Below, in pieces: positions 51,881 to 61,333 of a stretch of DNA of 64,000 nt; the first letter of the stretch is position 1; the number at the start of each line of letters is the position of its first letter. The stretch covers positions 3,224,001 to 3,288,000 of the forward strand of contig NZ_CM001442.1 of assembly GCF_000244915.1 (NCBI RefSeq), written 5' to 3'. The notes below the pieces were generated by a model. The model was not told the DNA's origin and ran no database searches. It saw nothing but the letters and a program-made list of their open reading frames with translations. The translations under genes and the position numbers were made by a program. Source of the DNA: Bradyrhizobium sp. WSM471. GTDB lineage: Bacteria; Pseudomonadota; Alphaproteobacteria; Rhizobiales; Xanthobacteraceae.

Positions 51881-54391
51881 ATGCAGGGGCTGACCGCGTC
51901 CGAAGCGCAGGCCCGGCTCAGGGCCGAAGGCTTCAATGAGTTGCCTCGGACGGGCCGGCGTACGATCGTGGGCCTCATCCTCGAGGTTCTGCGCGAGCCC
52001 ATGCTGCTGTTGCTGCTGGCCGGCGGGGCGATCTATTTTATCCTGGGCGATCTCGGCGAGGCCTTGCTGCTCCTCGTCCTTGCGTCGATCTCGATTGTCA
52101 TCACCATCGTGCAGGAGGCGCGCACCGAACGCGTGCTCGAATCCTTGCGTGATCTGACCAGCCCCCGCGCGCTTGTGATCCGCGCAGGCGAACGCATCCG
52201 TATTCCCGGCCGCGAGGTCGTTCGCGGCGACTTGATCGTGCTCTCGGAGGGAGACCGCGTGGCGGCTGATGCTAGCGTCGTTCAATGCGACGATCTGCTG
52301 CTGGATGAATCGCTGCTGACGGGGGAGTCCGTTCCGGTCCGAAAGCAGGCAAGTCCCGCTCTCGAACAGCCGCGTGCGCCGCATGCCGGCGGTGACGACC
52401 AGCCGTTTGTGTTCTCCGGAACGCTGGTGGTGCGGGGCAGCGGCGTGGCCGAAGTCCTGTCGACCGGAATCCGGAGCGAGATCGGCAAGATCGGACAATC
52501 GCTCAGTGCCTTGGTGACGGAAACGCCACGCCTGCAGCAGCAGACCACGCGGCTGGTGACGATGTTTGCCATTGCCAGCGCCATCGTCATCGCGTTGACC
52601 GTACTCCTCTATGGAATCTACCGCGGCGGCTGGCTGGAGGGCGTGCTGGCAGGCATTGCGCTTGGTATGTCGATGCTTCCCGAGGAGTTTCCCGTCGTCC
52701 TGACGGTGTTCCTCGCCATGGGCGCCTGGCGCATCTCGCAGGCTCGCGTGTTGACGCGGCGCGCCTCGGCGATCGAATCGCTGGGCGCGGCGACCGTGCT
52801 CTGCACGGACAAGACGGGCACGTTGACGGAAAACCGCATGACGGTCGCGCGCCTGGTGCTGCCCGGTGGCGCGCAATACACGCCTGGCGCCGCGGCGCGC
52901 CCTGAGCCTGCGTTCGATCCGCTGATCGAAACCGGGGTTCTGGCCTGCGTCCCGGAGCCGTTCGATCCCATGGAGAAAGCGTTGCATTCGCTCGGACCCG
53001 GCACCGCGACCGGCCGACGCCTCGTGCAGAGCTACGGGTTGCGTCACAACCTCCTCGCGATGTCGAACGTATGGCGGGGAAACGGTGACGAATGCGTCGT
53101 CGCAGCAAAGGGGGCACCGGAAGCGATCGGCTCGCTGTGTGGAATGAGCGCGGAAGAGCTGTCTGAATTGCGGGCACGCGTCGATGCGCTCGCGCGGGAA
53201 GGGCTTCGCGTGCTCGGCGTGGCGCGGGCGACCTGCGCGGAGACGTCTCTTCCCGAGACGCAACGCGGCTTTGCTTTCCGCTTCTGCGGCCTGACCGGTT
53301 TTGCGGATCCCCTCCGGCCTGAAGTCGAGGGCGCCGTCGCCGAATGCCGTTCTGCAGGCGTCCGTGTCGTCATGATCACTGGCGACTATCCGGCAACCGC
53401 ATCTGCGATCGCCACACGAGCGGGCCTCGATCCCCGGCGCGTCCTGACAGGGGCGGACGTCGAAGGCATGACCGATGCCGAACTCGCCCAGGCGGCACAG
53501 GGACAAACCGTCTTTGCCCGAATTGCGCCGGCCCAGAAATTGCGCATCGTCAATGCGCTCAAGGGTGCCGGGGAGATCGTCGCCATGACGGGCGACGGCG
53601 TCAACGACGCGCCCTCGCTGAAGGCTGCCCATATCGGCATTGCCATGGGCGGGCGCGGCACCGACGTGGCGCGCGAAGCGTCGTCGATCGTTCTGCTCGA
53701 CGACGATTTCGGCTCGATCGTGAAGGCGGTTCGTCTCGGTCGCCGGATCTATGACAATCTTCGCAAGGCGATGAGCTTCATCCTAGCGGTCCATGTTCCG
53801 ATCGCAGGGCTCGCGCTGTTGCCGCTGCTGACGGGGATGCCGTTGCTGTTCGGGCCGGTCCACATTGCGTTTCTCGAAATGATCATCGATCCTGTCTGCT
53901 CACTGGTTTTCGAGGCCGAGACCGAAGAGCGCGACGTGATGCGGCGGCCGCCACGCGCGCCGGACGAGCCGCTGCTGCCAAGGTCCCTGCTGGTCTGGTC
54001 GGCGCTGCAAGGCGGTCTTGCGCTGGCCTTGACCGGCGGCATGATGGTGACGGCGAATAGCTACGGCATGCCGGAAAACGAGGTGCGGGCGTTGACGTTC
54101 TTCTCGCTGGTGCTGGTGATCGTGAGCCTGATCTTCGTCAATCGCTCGTTCTCGACATCGCTTCTCGAAGCCTTCACCAGGCCGAACCGGACACTGGCCG
54201 TCATCGTCGTGTTCGTGACCGCCGTGCTCGCCCTGAGCCTCGCTTGGCCACCCGCAGCGGAGCTGTTTCGCTTCGGTCCGCTGCATGCCGACGATCTCGC
54301 GATCACGGTGGCGGCAGCTGTGGTTTCCCTGGTGTTGCTGGAACTGTCGAAATACCCGTTGCGCCATCGCTGGCCTGCCCGAGCTCCGTAG
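51881..54391 (+). CDS. Cation-translocating P-type ATPase
   Basis: 836 residues. Has the actuator TGES (LLTGESVPVRKQ), phosphorylation motif CTDKTGTLTEN with Asp310, the hinge MTGDGVNDAPSLKAAHIGIA, and about eight membrane helices. The M4 motif is PEEFPVVLT in place of PEGL of Ca2+ pumps or CPC of metal pumps, so the ion is not clear; group P2-like. The N-terminal cation_ATPase_N segment is short (GLTASEAQARLRAEGFNELP). Likely FixK-controlled (box at 51744). Converges on the small hypothetical gene at 54430. Confidence 0.88.
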   Translation: MQGLTASEAQARLRAEGFNELPRTGRRTIVGLILEVLREPMLLLLLAGGAIYFILGDLGEALLLLVLASISIVITIVQEARTERVLESLRDLTSPRALVIRAGERIRIPGREVVRGDLIVLSEGDRVAADASVVQCDDLLLDESLLTGESVPVRKQASPALEQPRAPHAGGDDQPFVFSGTLVVRGSGVAEVLSTGIRSEIGKIGQSLSALVTETPRLQQQTTRLVTMFAIASAIVIALTVLLYGIYRGGWLEGVLAGIALGMSMLPEEFPVVLTVFLAMGAWRISQARVLTRRASAIESLGAATVLCTDKTGTLTENRMTVARLVLPGGAQYTPGAAARPEPAFDPLIETGVLACVPEPFDPMEKALHSLGPGTATGRRLVQSYGLRHNLLAMSNVWRGNGDECVVAAKGAPEAIGSLCGMSAEELSELRARVDALAREGLRVLGVARATCAETSLPETQRGFAFRFCGLTGFADPLRPEVEGAVAECRSAGVRVVMITGDYPATASAIATRAGLDPRRVLTGADVEGMTDAELAQAAQGQTVFARIAPAQKLRIVNALKGAGEIVAMTGDGVNDAPSLKAAHIGIAMGGRGTDVAREASSIVLLDDDFGSIVKAVRLGRRIYDNLRKAMSFILAVHVPIAGLALLPLLTGMPLLFGPVHIAFLEMIIDPVCSLVFEAETEERDVMRRPPRAPDEPLLPRSLLVWSALQGGLALALTGGMMVTANSYGMPENEVRALTFFSLVLVIVSLIFVNRSFSTSLLEAFTRPNRTLAVIVVFVTAVLALSLAWPPAAELFRFGPLHADDLAITVAAAVVSLVLLELSKYPLRHRWPARAP

Positions 54392-54429
54392 CCGCATGGG
54401 AGTCTGCCCTGAGAACGGCAGATAGACGT

Positions 54430-54762
54430 CTATTTGCAGTTCTTGCAGATCGTCAGCTTTCTCTTCACCACGTCGTCTTCCTGATCGATCGATGACTGGC
54501 TGGCGCCATCCGGATTGGACCGGGAGCTCTTTGCTGCGCGTGACCTCGCGGACGGCATCCCCTGATTTGACGTGTCATTGTCGTCGCCGACGCCTGCGCT
54601 GAAGCCGTCGTAATCGGCGGCCGGATTGGGTGCCGGCGATGCATTGGGCGGAGCAATTGAAACTGGCGGCCTGATCGAAGTCTGTCCTGTCGCGCCGCCG
54701 TGCGGCCAGGTGCCGGCAAGCATGAGGCCGAGAGCCAAAAGCGTCGCGCTTCTCATCCGCAT
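54430..54762 (-). CDS. Small secreted hypothetical protein
   Basis: 110 residues. Signal peptide (ATLLALGLMLAGTWPHGGA, cleavage near 26), Pro/Ser-rich low-complexity middle, and a terminal KRKLTICKNCK with two Cys. No family. Sits downstream of the beta-CASP gene on the same strand, 117 bases away. Confidence 0.6.
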   Translation of the reverse strand: MRMRSATLLALGLMLAGTWPHGGATGQTSIRPPVSIAPPNASPAPNPAADYDGFSAGVGDDNDTSNQGMPSARSRAAKSSRSNPDGASQSSIDQEDDVVKRKLTICKNCK

Positions 54763-54879
54763 CCTTCAAACAGCTCTGGTTCATCGATTGGCAGGTTGGC
54801 TCATCGAGCCACGGTATGCTGAAGACTATCAGGACTCGCACGGCCGTCAAAGCGCCCGGCTATTCGTCCCCGCGCCCCG

Positions 54880-56475
54880 CTATCCATTCTCCTGCAGCGC
54901 CCGCCGCAGCCTTCGGATGATGACGCCGCGGGCGCGGTCGTCGGCGGCGGCGGCGACGCGGTCGTTGATGTCGAGCATGAGTTCCGACATCTCGTTGTGC
55001 CAGTCGAGACGGGTTACGGCTTCCGGCGCGAGCCTGCGTCGATGGTCGACATCGAGCACGCGCGGCTCGGGGGTCGAGAGCTCATAGACGTCGTCCAGCA
55101 TCGGCTGATAAATCTTCGCCGCCGGGAGGATACGTTCGGCGACGCGGTCGGCAAGACCCGCGATCGCATTCTCTTCGCCATGGGTCAGGAACAGCCCGCG
55201 CGCGATCGGGCGGCGCGCGGCGATCCAGCGGGCGATGCCGGCGCCGTCGGCATGTCCGGAATATTCGTCGATCATCCGGATCCGCGCCGCGACCCGGATC
55301 TCCTCGCCCTGGATCCGTACCGCCTTGGTGCCGTTCTGGAGGAAGCGGCCGAGCGTGCCGTTAGCCTGGAAACCGGTGAGCAGCACGGTCGCATGCGCGT
55401 TCCACAGCCAGTGCTTCAGATGATGGCGGATCCGTCCGGCATCGCACATGCCGCTGGCCGCGATGATGATGTGAAAGCCGGAGAGCCGCATGATCGCCTT
55501 GCTCTCGGCCACCGTCTCGGTGAACTTGAGATGCGGCGAGTTGAGCAGACGGCTGACATCGACAGTCTGATCGAGGCTCGTCGCGTTCTGCCGGAACACC
55601 TCCGTTGCATGGATCGCGAGTGGGGAATCCAGGAAGATCGGCGCTGCAGGAATCTCGCCGCGCTCCATCAGGTCGACGAGGTCGACGATCAGTTCCTGGG
55701 TGCGCTCGACCGCGAAGGCAGGGATGAGCAGGGCGCCCTTGGCGGCCGCGGCATCGCGGACCTCTGTCGCAAGATGCTGCCGGCGTTGCTCCGGCGTCGT
55801 GACGGCACGCACGCGGTCGCCATAGGTTGACTCGGAAATGACGTAGTCGAGGTCCGACGGCGCCTGCGGATCGGGCTGGAGCAGCTTTGCCTCGGGGCCG
55901 ACGTCGCCGGAGAGCAGTATGCGCAACAGGCGCGTTGCACCCGCATCGGCAAATTCGAGCTCGATCGAGGCAGACCCGAGCAGATGGCCCGCGTTCCAGT
56001 AGCGCGCGCGGACGCCGGACATCACGTCGATCCACCGTTCATAGTCGACGGGACGGAACGATTGCAGCGTTGCGAGCGCATCTGCTTGCGTGTAGATCGG
56101 CTCGACCTCCTTCCGGCCACGCGCCGCGTTGCGCCGGTTGAGTTGTGCAACTTCGGACTCCTGGATGTTGCCGGCGTCAGGTAGCATCCAGGAGCAAAGG
56201 TCGATCGTGCCCCGCGTCGCCAGGATCGGCCCGCCAAATCCCTCGCGCACGAGCTTTGGCAGCAATCCGCTGTGGTCGATATGGGCGTGCGTGAGAAGCA
56301 CCGCATCGATATCGGCGGGCCGGAAGGGAAAACCGCCGTAGTTAAGCTCCTTGAGCGTCTTCTGCCCCTGGAACAGGCCGCAATCGACCAGGAAGCGGCC
56401 AGAGGCGGTCTGGAAAAGATAGCTCGAGCCAGTCACGGTGCGGGCGGCGCCGCAAAATCGAACGGTGATGCTCAT
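54880..56475 (-). CDS. Beta-CASP metallo-beta-lactamase RNA nuclease
   Basis: 531 residues. MBL motifs THAHIDHSGLLPKL (motif 2), AGHLLGSA (motif 3) and LLSGDVGPEA (motif 4), then a beta-CASP domain with motif A (VISESTYGD), B (RTQELIVDLVD...IFLDSPLA), and C (SGHADGAGIARWI), and RNA-metabolising KH-like end. Such enzymes (CPSF73/YbcI-like) cut or degrade RNA. Start ATG 56475 overlaps the PRPP-synthetase stop (ATGA), so the operon is coupled. Confidence 0.88.
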   Translation of the reverse strand: MSITVRFCGAARTVTGSSYLFQTASGRFLVDCGLFQGQKTLKELNYGGFPFRPADIDAVLLTHAHIDHSGLLPKLVREGFGGPILATRGTIDLCSWMLPDAGNIQESEVAQLNRRNAARGRKEVEPIYTQADALATLQSFRPVDYERWIDVMSGVRARYWNAGHLLGSASIELEFADAGATRLLRILLSGDVGPEAKLLQPDPQAPSDLDYVISESTYGDRVRAVTTPEQRRQHLATEVRDAAAAKGALLIPAFAVERTQELIVDLVDLMERGEIPAAPIFLDSPLAIHATEVFRQNATSLDQTVDVSRLLNSPHLKFTETVAESKAIMRLSGFHIIIAASGMCDAGRIRHHLKHWLWNAHATVLLTGFQANGTLGRFLQNGTKAVRIQGEEIRVAARIRMIDEYSGHADGAGIARWIAARRPIARGLFLTHGEENAIAGLADRVAERILPAAKIYQPMLDDVYELSTPEPRVLDVDHRRRLAPEAVTRLDWHNEMSELMLDINDRVAAAADDRARGVIIRRLRRALQENG

Positions 56476-57392
56476 GTCGTCGTCTCCGGCGAAGGTGTCT
56501 TGCTCAGTTCGGGCCGCAGGGCAGCCGCGAGAATCTCGCTGAGCGCGATCGCGTTGGTCGGATGCGGCACGCTGTCGGTCGAGCGGACGGAGCGGATGCC
56601 GGCGTCGCTGAACGCCGCGACCATTTCGGGCGGAAACAGGGCATGTGTCACGATGGCGTCTATGCAGCTCGCACCTGCGGCTTCGAGGGCCTTCGCCGCA
56701 ACCATCAATGTGGCTCCGGAAGAGATGATGTCGTCGACCAGCAGCGCCGGGCGACCGGAAAGCAGGCCGGGTTCGGCAAACTCGATTTGCACGGAACGAT
56801 CGCCGTGGCGCATCTTCCGGGCGACCGTATGCTGCAATTGGAGCCGCCGGGCGAGATCACTCACCCATGGCTCGGATTCGGAATCGGGGCCGATCACGAC
56901 GGTGGCCGGATCGACTCCAGTTTTTGCGAGGGTGTTCGCAATCGCCGGCATAGCGGACAGATTGTCCGCCTCGATGCCGGGAAACACGAGCTCGATCCTG
57001 GCCGTGCGGTGCAGGTGCGCATCAACGGTGACGACACGATCGACGATTCCTGCAAGGAGTCGGCCGATGGCGCGCTGGCTGATCGCTTCGCCCGGATGAA
57101 ACGCCGCGTCCTGCCGCATGTAACACAGATACGGCGCCACCAGGATCAAACGCTTTGCGCCGGCGCGTCGCAGTGCTTCACTGGCCAGCAGCAGGGCGAT
57201 CAGCTTCTCGTTGGGCTGGCCCAGCACGGCGTAGAGGATAACCGTGTCCGCGACCGGGCCGATCGTGATACGCAGTTCGCCGTCCGGGAAATGGTGAAGA
57301 TCAATGTCCTCGCAGGCAAGTCCGAGCTTCGTCGCCAGTCGCGCTGCCGAACCCGTGGCTGAGGACAGGTTCTGGAAGATGACGGTGCTCAC
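56472..57392 (-). CDS. prs: Ribose-phosphate diphosphokinase, class III (archaeal-like)
   Basis: 306 residues. The catalytic region is [20 protein letters not shown], in which PGEAIS is typical of archaeal class III PRPP synthetases and unlike the usual bacterial ARQDRK; the metal/ribose site is [10 protein letters not shown] and the PRPP loop [13 protein letters not shown]. Start is GTG 57392 with CGGGAG seven bases upstream; it shares four bases with the phosphorylase stop (GTGA). Makes PRPP from ribose 5-phosphate and ATP. Being in an operon with a phosphorylase suggests use of salvaged ribose phosphate. Confidence 0.85.
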   Translation of the reverse strand: MSTVIFQNLSSATGSAARLATKLGLACEDIDLHHFPDGELRITIGPVADTVILYAVLGQPNEKLIALLLASEALRRAGAKRLILVAPYLCYMRQDAAFHPGEAISQRAIGRLLAGIVDRVVTVDAHLHRTARIELVFPGIEADNLSAMPAIANTLAKTGVDPATVVIGPDSESEPWVSDLARRLQLQHTVARKMRHGDRSVQIEFAEPGLLSGRPALLVDDIISSGATLMVAAKALEAAGASCIDAIVTHALFPPEMVAAFSDAGIRSVRSTDSVPHPTNAIALSEILAAALRPELSKTPSPETTT

Positions 57393-58930
57393 GGCGTGCT
57401 CCCGCATTGAAGGGTACCCTGATCTTTGATGGCGTACCCGGCGTCGGCAGCGGTTGCAGTCGCCGCGAGATCGTACTCCGGCTGGTCGAAGGTGTAGACG
57501 CGGTAAAGCGGCTCGCCCTGCTCGACCCGGTCGCCGATCTTCTTGAACAGCCGGATGCCGGCGCCCTTGTCGAGCGGCGCGCCGGCGGTGCGTGCCAGGC
57601 GATTGAGCCGCAGGCAGTCGATTGCGGAGACGACGCCGTCATCCGCGGCCTTGACGTCGAACGAAAGATGGCCGAGCTCGGTACTGCAATTCGACGGACC
57701 CTGGGCGTCGATGATCCTCTGCATCTGCTTCAGCGCCGCCCCGCTATCGAGCAGCTCGCGGGCGCGCGCATAGCCTGCGCCGCCGCGCAGCTTCGGGTCG
57801 TGTTCCAGGAGATGCGCGGCGAGCCGCAGCGATTTCTCGCGCAGATCGCGCGGCGCATCCGGCTCGTTGCCAAGCACTGCCATCACGTCGTTGGCCTCGA
57901 GCACCGGCCCGATGCCGTTGCCGATCGGCTGGCGGCCATCGGTTGTGATCACCTCGATCGTGCGGGCGAAGCGATCGCCCACGAACTCGAACATTTTTCG
58001 CAGGCGCATCGCCTCGACGGCGCTGGTGACCTTTGCCGTCGGCCCGACCGGAATGTCGATCAACAGGTGCGTCGAGCCAGCCGCGATCTTCTTGGACATG
58101 ATGGAGGCGACCATCTGCTCGCGGGTATCGAGACTGAGCGGGCGTTCGACCGAGATCAGGATGTCGTCGGCGGGCGACAGATTCACGTGCCCGCCCCAGA
58201 TCAGGCATCCATTGCAGGTCGCGACGATCGTCTTCATCTCCTCGACCCCGACATTGACCCGCGCCAGCACCTCCATCGTGTCGGCGGTGCCCGCCGGCGA
58301 GGTGATGGCGCGCGAGGACGTCTTGGGGATCGGCAGGCCGTGCGCGGCGACGATGGGTACCACGACCATCGAGGTGCGATTGCCGGGGATGCCGCCGATG
58401 CAATGCTTGTCGACGACGATCGGGGTCGGCCACACCAGTTGCGTGCCGGCCTCGGCCATCGCAGCAGTAAGAGACAGGAGTTCATCACTGGTGATGAAGC
58501 TCGCCGAACCGATCAGGAATGCGGCGATTTCCATGTCGGAGTAGCGGTAATGTGCGAGATCATCGATGATCGCGCCGATTTCCGCCCGACTCAGCGTTCG
58601 TCCGCGAATTTTGGCGCGCACCGCCTCCAGGCTCTCCGGAGGGGAGGCGGGCGTGACCGTGACCAGCGTGCCGGCGGCTTGCGCGAAACGCCGGAACGCA
58701 GGCTCGGAGAGGCCGATCTCGTCGGGGGTGGCCAGTGCGTCGTCGTCAGTGATCAGGAGCGTCGCGAGCAGCACCTTGCCGTCGAGTCGAAGCTCGACGC
58801 GGCTGAAGCCGCGAAAGATGTCCGCACGTAGCGCCTTCGACCGCCTGGAAATGACGACGACGTTCTCGCGGCCGGTATCGAGATTGACACGGCGGATCTT
58901 GAGTTGGGGACGGGGGGGATCTGGATGCAT
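57389..58930 (-). CDS. deoA: AMP/thymidine phosphorylase family enzyme
   Basis: 513 residues, longer than bacterial DeoA (about 440) by an N-terminal 85-residue domain, as in archaeal AMP phosphorylase (about 503). Core motifs: [40 protein letters not shown] and [17 protein letters not shown]-type members cleave nucleoside 5'-monophosphates to base plus ribose 1,5-bisphosphate. Whether this one takes AMP or thymidine is not settled by sequence. First gene of a fully overlapping three-gene operon; near-FixK box 58-71 bases before its start. Confidence 0.85.
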   Translation of the reverse strand: MHPDPPRPQLKIRRVNLDTGRENVVVISRRSKALRADIFRGFSRVELRLDGKVLLATLLITDDDALATPDEIGLSEPAFRRFAQAAGTLVTVTPASPPESLEAVRAKIRGRTLSRAEIGAIIDDLAHYRYSDMEIAAFLIGSASFITSDELLSLTAAMAEAGTQLVWPTPIVVDKHCIGGIPGNRTSMVVVPIVAAHGLPIPKTSSRAITSPAGTADTMEVLARVNVGVEEMKTIVATCNGCLIWGGHVNLSPADDILISVERPLSLDTREQMVASIMSKKIAAGSTHLLIDIPVGPTAKVTSAVEAMRLRKMFEFVGDRFARTIEVITTDGRQPIGNGIGPVLEANDVMAVLGNEPDAPRDLREKSLRLAAHLLEHDPKLRGGAGYARARELLDSGAALKQMQRIIDAQGPSNCSTELGHLSFDVKAADDGVVSAIDCLRLNRLARTAGAPLDKGAGIRLFKKIGDRVEQGEPLYRVYTFDQPEYDLAATATAADAGYAIKDQGTLQCGSTP

Positions 58931-58987
58931 GAAGGTGCCGGCAGGGAGGCTGGGCCTCCATGTTTACCTGCCGCTATCTTCATGCAA

Positions 58988-59001
58988 TTGACGCAGATCA
59001 C
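58988..59001. promoter_or_regulatory. Near-consensus FixK/FNR box
   Basis: TTGACGCAGATCAC differs from TTGA-N6-TCAA at one base (last A to C). Box centre is 64 bases before the phosphorylase start, placing the predicted start of transcription about 23 bases before the ATG on the minus strand. It shares the first nine bases (TTGACGCAG) with the box at 51744. Confidence 0.5.
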
Positions 59002-59190
59002 GTCCGACGCCCTGGCCCAGCATGGAGCTCGGGTTGCCTTGCGGTGACGAGCAGCAGGCGGGCTACAGACTACGATCTGGAACGCACGCCAGGAATATGG
59101 TTCATAAACAGTAACCGTCCGCCGCGCACTCCCCAACCGCCGTGAACGTCAAAGAGGAATTTAACGGTTGCGCCCTAACTTGCGCTCGCC

Positions 59191-60636
59191 ATGAGTGACC
59201 AGGCCGTCCACAGCGAGGTTCAACCGTTTTCGGCGCGTGCTGCGCTTCCCTGGCTGGTGAGCCTTGGCGTTTATGTCCTGCTGCTGATCCTTGGACCGCG
59301 GCTGCTCAATGATCCCGACAGCTATTCGCACATCGAGGTGGGGCGCTGGATCATCGCGCACGGCACGCTGCCGGCGACCGACCCATTTTCCTTTTCGAGG
59401 CACGGCGCCCCCTGGATCACCTTCGAATGGCTCTCGGAGATCATCTACGCTGGAGCCTACGCGCTTGCCGGCTGGCAGGGCGTCCTCGTCGTCGCCGCCG
59501 CGGCGATAGCGCTCGCCTTTGGCCTGTTCACGTTCTTCCTGCTGCGCGAGCTTTCGCCGACCCAGACGCTGCTCATGGTGATCGCGGCCGTCATCCTGTT
59601 GGCGCCGCATATGCTGGCGCGGCCACACGTGCTGGTGCTGCCGCTGATGGTGACCTGGGCGGCTGCCCTGGTACGCTGCATGGATCGTGGAGGCCCCCCG
59701 CCGTACTGGGCCCTTCCGCTGTTGGTCGTGTGGGCCAATCTGCACGGCAGTGTGGTGCTGGCGCTTGGACTGATCGGCCCTGCTGGGCTCGAGGCCCTGC
59801 TGCGCGAAAAGCGCAGCGAATGGCCACGCGTATTCCTGCGTTGGCTACCGTTCACGGCGCTCGCGGTCGCGGCATCCTGCCTGACCCCCTACGGGCCCGA
59901 ACCGCTGATGATGCCGCTGACCACACTCGGCCTCGGCCCCGCGCTCGGTTGGATCGCGGAATGGCGGCCGCAGGATTTCAGCCACATAGGTTTCTTCGAG
60001 CTGCTGCTGCTGGCCGGCATCTTCGCGCTCTCGCGCGGCGTGACGCTGCCGGTCGTGCGGGCCCTGGTCGTGATCGGCTTGCTGCATTTCGCGCTGGCCC
60101 AGATCCGCAATGCGGATCTGCTGGCCATGCTGGCGCCGCTCTATCTGGCGGCTCCGCTGGGGCGGACGTTCGGCGGACCGATTGGGGAAGACGAGGCTGG
60201 CTCGTCACGCGGCCTGAACCTGGCCGCGCTCGGTGTGTTGATCGTGGTGAGCGGGGCGACGCTGGCCCGCGATATGCGGCCAGCTCCGGCCATTACCCCT
60301 CGGGCTGCCATCGCTGAAGCCAAACTCGCCACGGCGGGGCACGTGCTCAACGATTATTCCTTCGGTGGCTATTTGATCTTTGCCGGCATTCCCACCTTCA
60401 TCGACGGTCGCGGTGAACTGTACGGGGGAGCGTTCATCAACCGCTACAATCGCGCCCTGGCGCTGGTCGACCTCGGCGACTTTCTGGAGTTGCTCGACGA
60501 ATATAGGATCGGCGCGACCCTGCTTGCGCCGGGGACGCCGGCGATAGCGATGCTGGACCGGCTGCCCCAATGGCAGCGCGTCTACAGCGACGACGTGGCG
60601 GTCGTGCACAAGCGGCGAGATATGCCGCAAAGATAG
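59191..60636 (+). CDS. Polytopic membrane protein, GT-C-like
   Basis: 481 residues with 11 to 12 membrane helices. NDPDSYSHIEVGRWI in the first loop has the Asp pair of GT-C enzymes, and the soluble C-terminus (FIDGRGELYGGAFINRYNRA) is common in the group. Likely a lipid-linked sugar transferase with unknown acceptor. Converges with one base spacing on the methyltransferase gene. Confidence 0.7.
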   Translation: MSDQAVHSEVQPFSARAALPWLVSLGVYVLLLILGPRLLNDPDSYSHIEVGRWIIAHGTLPATDPFSFSRHGAPWITFEWLSEIIYAGAYALAGWQGVLVVAAAAIALAFGLFTFFLLRELSPTQTLLMVIAAVILLAPHMLARPHVLVLPLMVTWAAALVRCMDRGGPPPYWALPLLVVWANLHGSVVLALGLIGPAGLEALLREKRSEWPRVFLRWLPFTALAVAASCLTPYGPEPLMMPLTTLGLGPALGWIAEWRPQDFSHIGFFELLLLAGIFALSRGVTLPVVRALVVIGLLHFALAQIRNADLLAMLAPLYLAAPLGRTFGGPIGEDEAGSSRGLNLAALGVLIVVSGATLARDMRPAPAITPRAAIAEAKLATAGHVLNDYSFGGYLIFAGIPTFIDGRGELYGGAFINRYNRALALVDLGDFLELLDEYRIGATLLAPGTPAIAMLDRLPQWQRVYSDDVAVVHKRRDMPQR

Positions 60637-60637
60637 A

Positions 60638-61333
60638 TCAAGCGGTCCCGTAGGCGGCGTACTGGCCGCCGAGCGGCACGCCGCTCAGGGTCGCTTCGAG
60701 GCGCCGCGCCGGCCTGGTGTCCCAAGGCAGCAGCAGGAAATGGCGCGCACCGATCTCGCGCAAGCCGCCGGCAGCCATCAATTTTCGGGTTGTGCCAGCC
60801 CCGAGCAAGACGGCGTCCCGGTCGAACTCACAACGCGCGACGGCAAGGCGGGTCAGCGGGTTGTACGGATTGTGCTCGATGACGCAGACGAGTCCCCCGG
60901 GGCGCGTCACACGCCGCATCTCCGCGATGAATTGCGCCCATTCGATCGGCACGACGTGGTGCATCACGCAGACGGCCGTGACCAGATCGAAGCTGGCATC
61001 GTCGAAAGGAAACGTGCGGCCGTCGAACTCACGGTAGTCGACCCTGCCATTGTCAGCGCGTGCCTGCGCCAGGCTGGCCGAAGAAACGTCGATACCGCTC
61101 AAGCGCCCAACCATGCCGTGCAGCAGGGGATGAAGGCTGCCGACGCCGCAGCCGACGTCCAGCATGTCGGGCCTGTTCGTGTCGAGCCGCTGCGCGATCA
61201 GGATGCCGAGCAGATCAGCCTTGGCGCGCATGAAGAAGTGATGCGGCAAACCGGAGAAGTCGATCGAGGATTGGACCACGTCACGGTAGTTGTCGTGATA
61301 ACCGTCGAAGAGCTCGGTCATGCGCCGGGTCAT
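60638..61333 (-). CDS. SAM-dependent methyltransferase
   Basis: 231 residues, class I Rossmann. Motif I is MLDVGCGVGSLHPLLHG, motif II SGIDVSSASLAQAR, post-II FDLVTAVCVMHHVVP, motif III VTRPGGLVCVIEHNPYNP. Starts ATG 61333, overlapping the GT2 stop by four bases. Probably modifies a glycan or lipid made by the linked transferases; the YNPLT and ARHFLLLPW pattern recalls SAM enzymes in lipid-linked glycan loci. Confidence 0.85.
   Translation of the reverse strand: MTRRMTELFDGYHDNYRDVVQSSIDFSGLPHHFFMRAKADLLGILIAQRLDTNRPDMLDVGCGVGSLHPLLHGMVGRLSGIDVSSASLAQARADNGRVDYREFDGRTFPFDDASFDLVTAVCVMHHVVPIEWAQFIAEMRRVTRPGGLVCVIEHNPYNPLTRLAVARCEFDRDAVLLGAGTTRKLMAAGGLREIGARHFLLLPWDTRPARRLEATLSGVPLGGQYAAYGTA

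Noticed and set aside
50528..53632. 1034-codon minus-strand frame spanning the ThDP gene and the ATPase
   Set aside because: Overlaps two well-supported genes in other frames and has Arg/Ala-rich shadow composition.
59077..59105. Possible EcfG promoter (GGAAC) before the gene at 59191
   Set aside because: The -10 core is GGTT after 15 bases instead of CGTT after 16.
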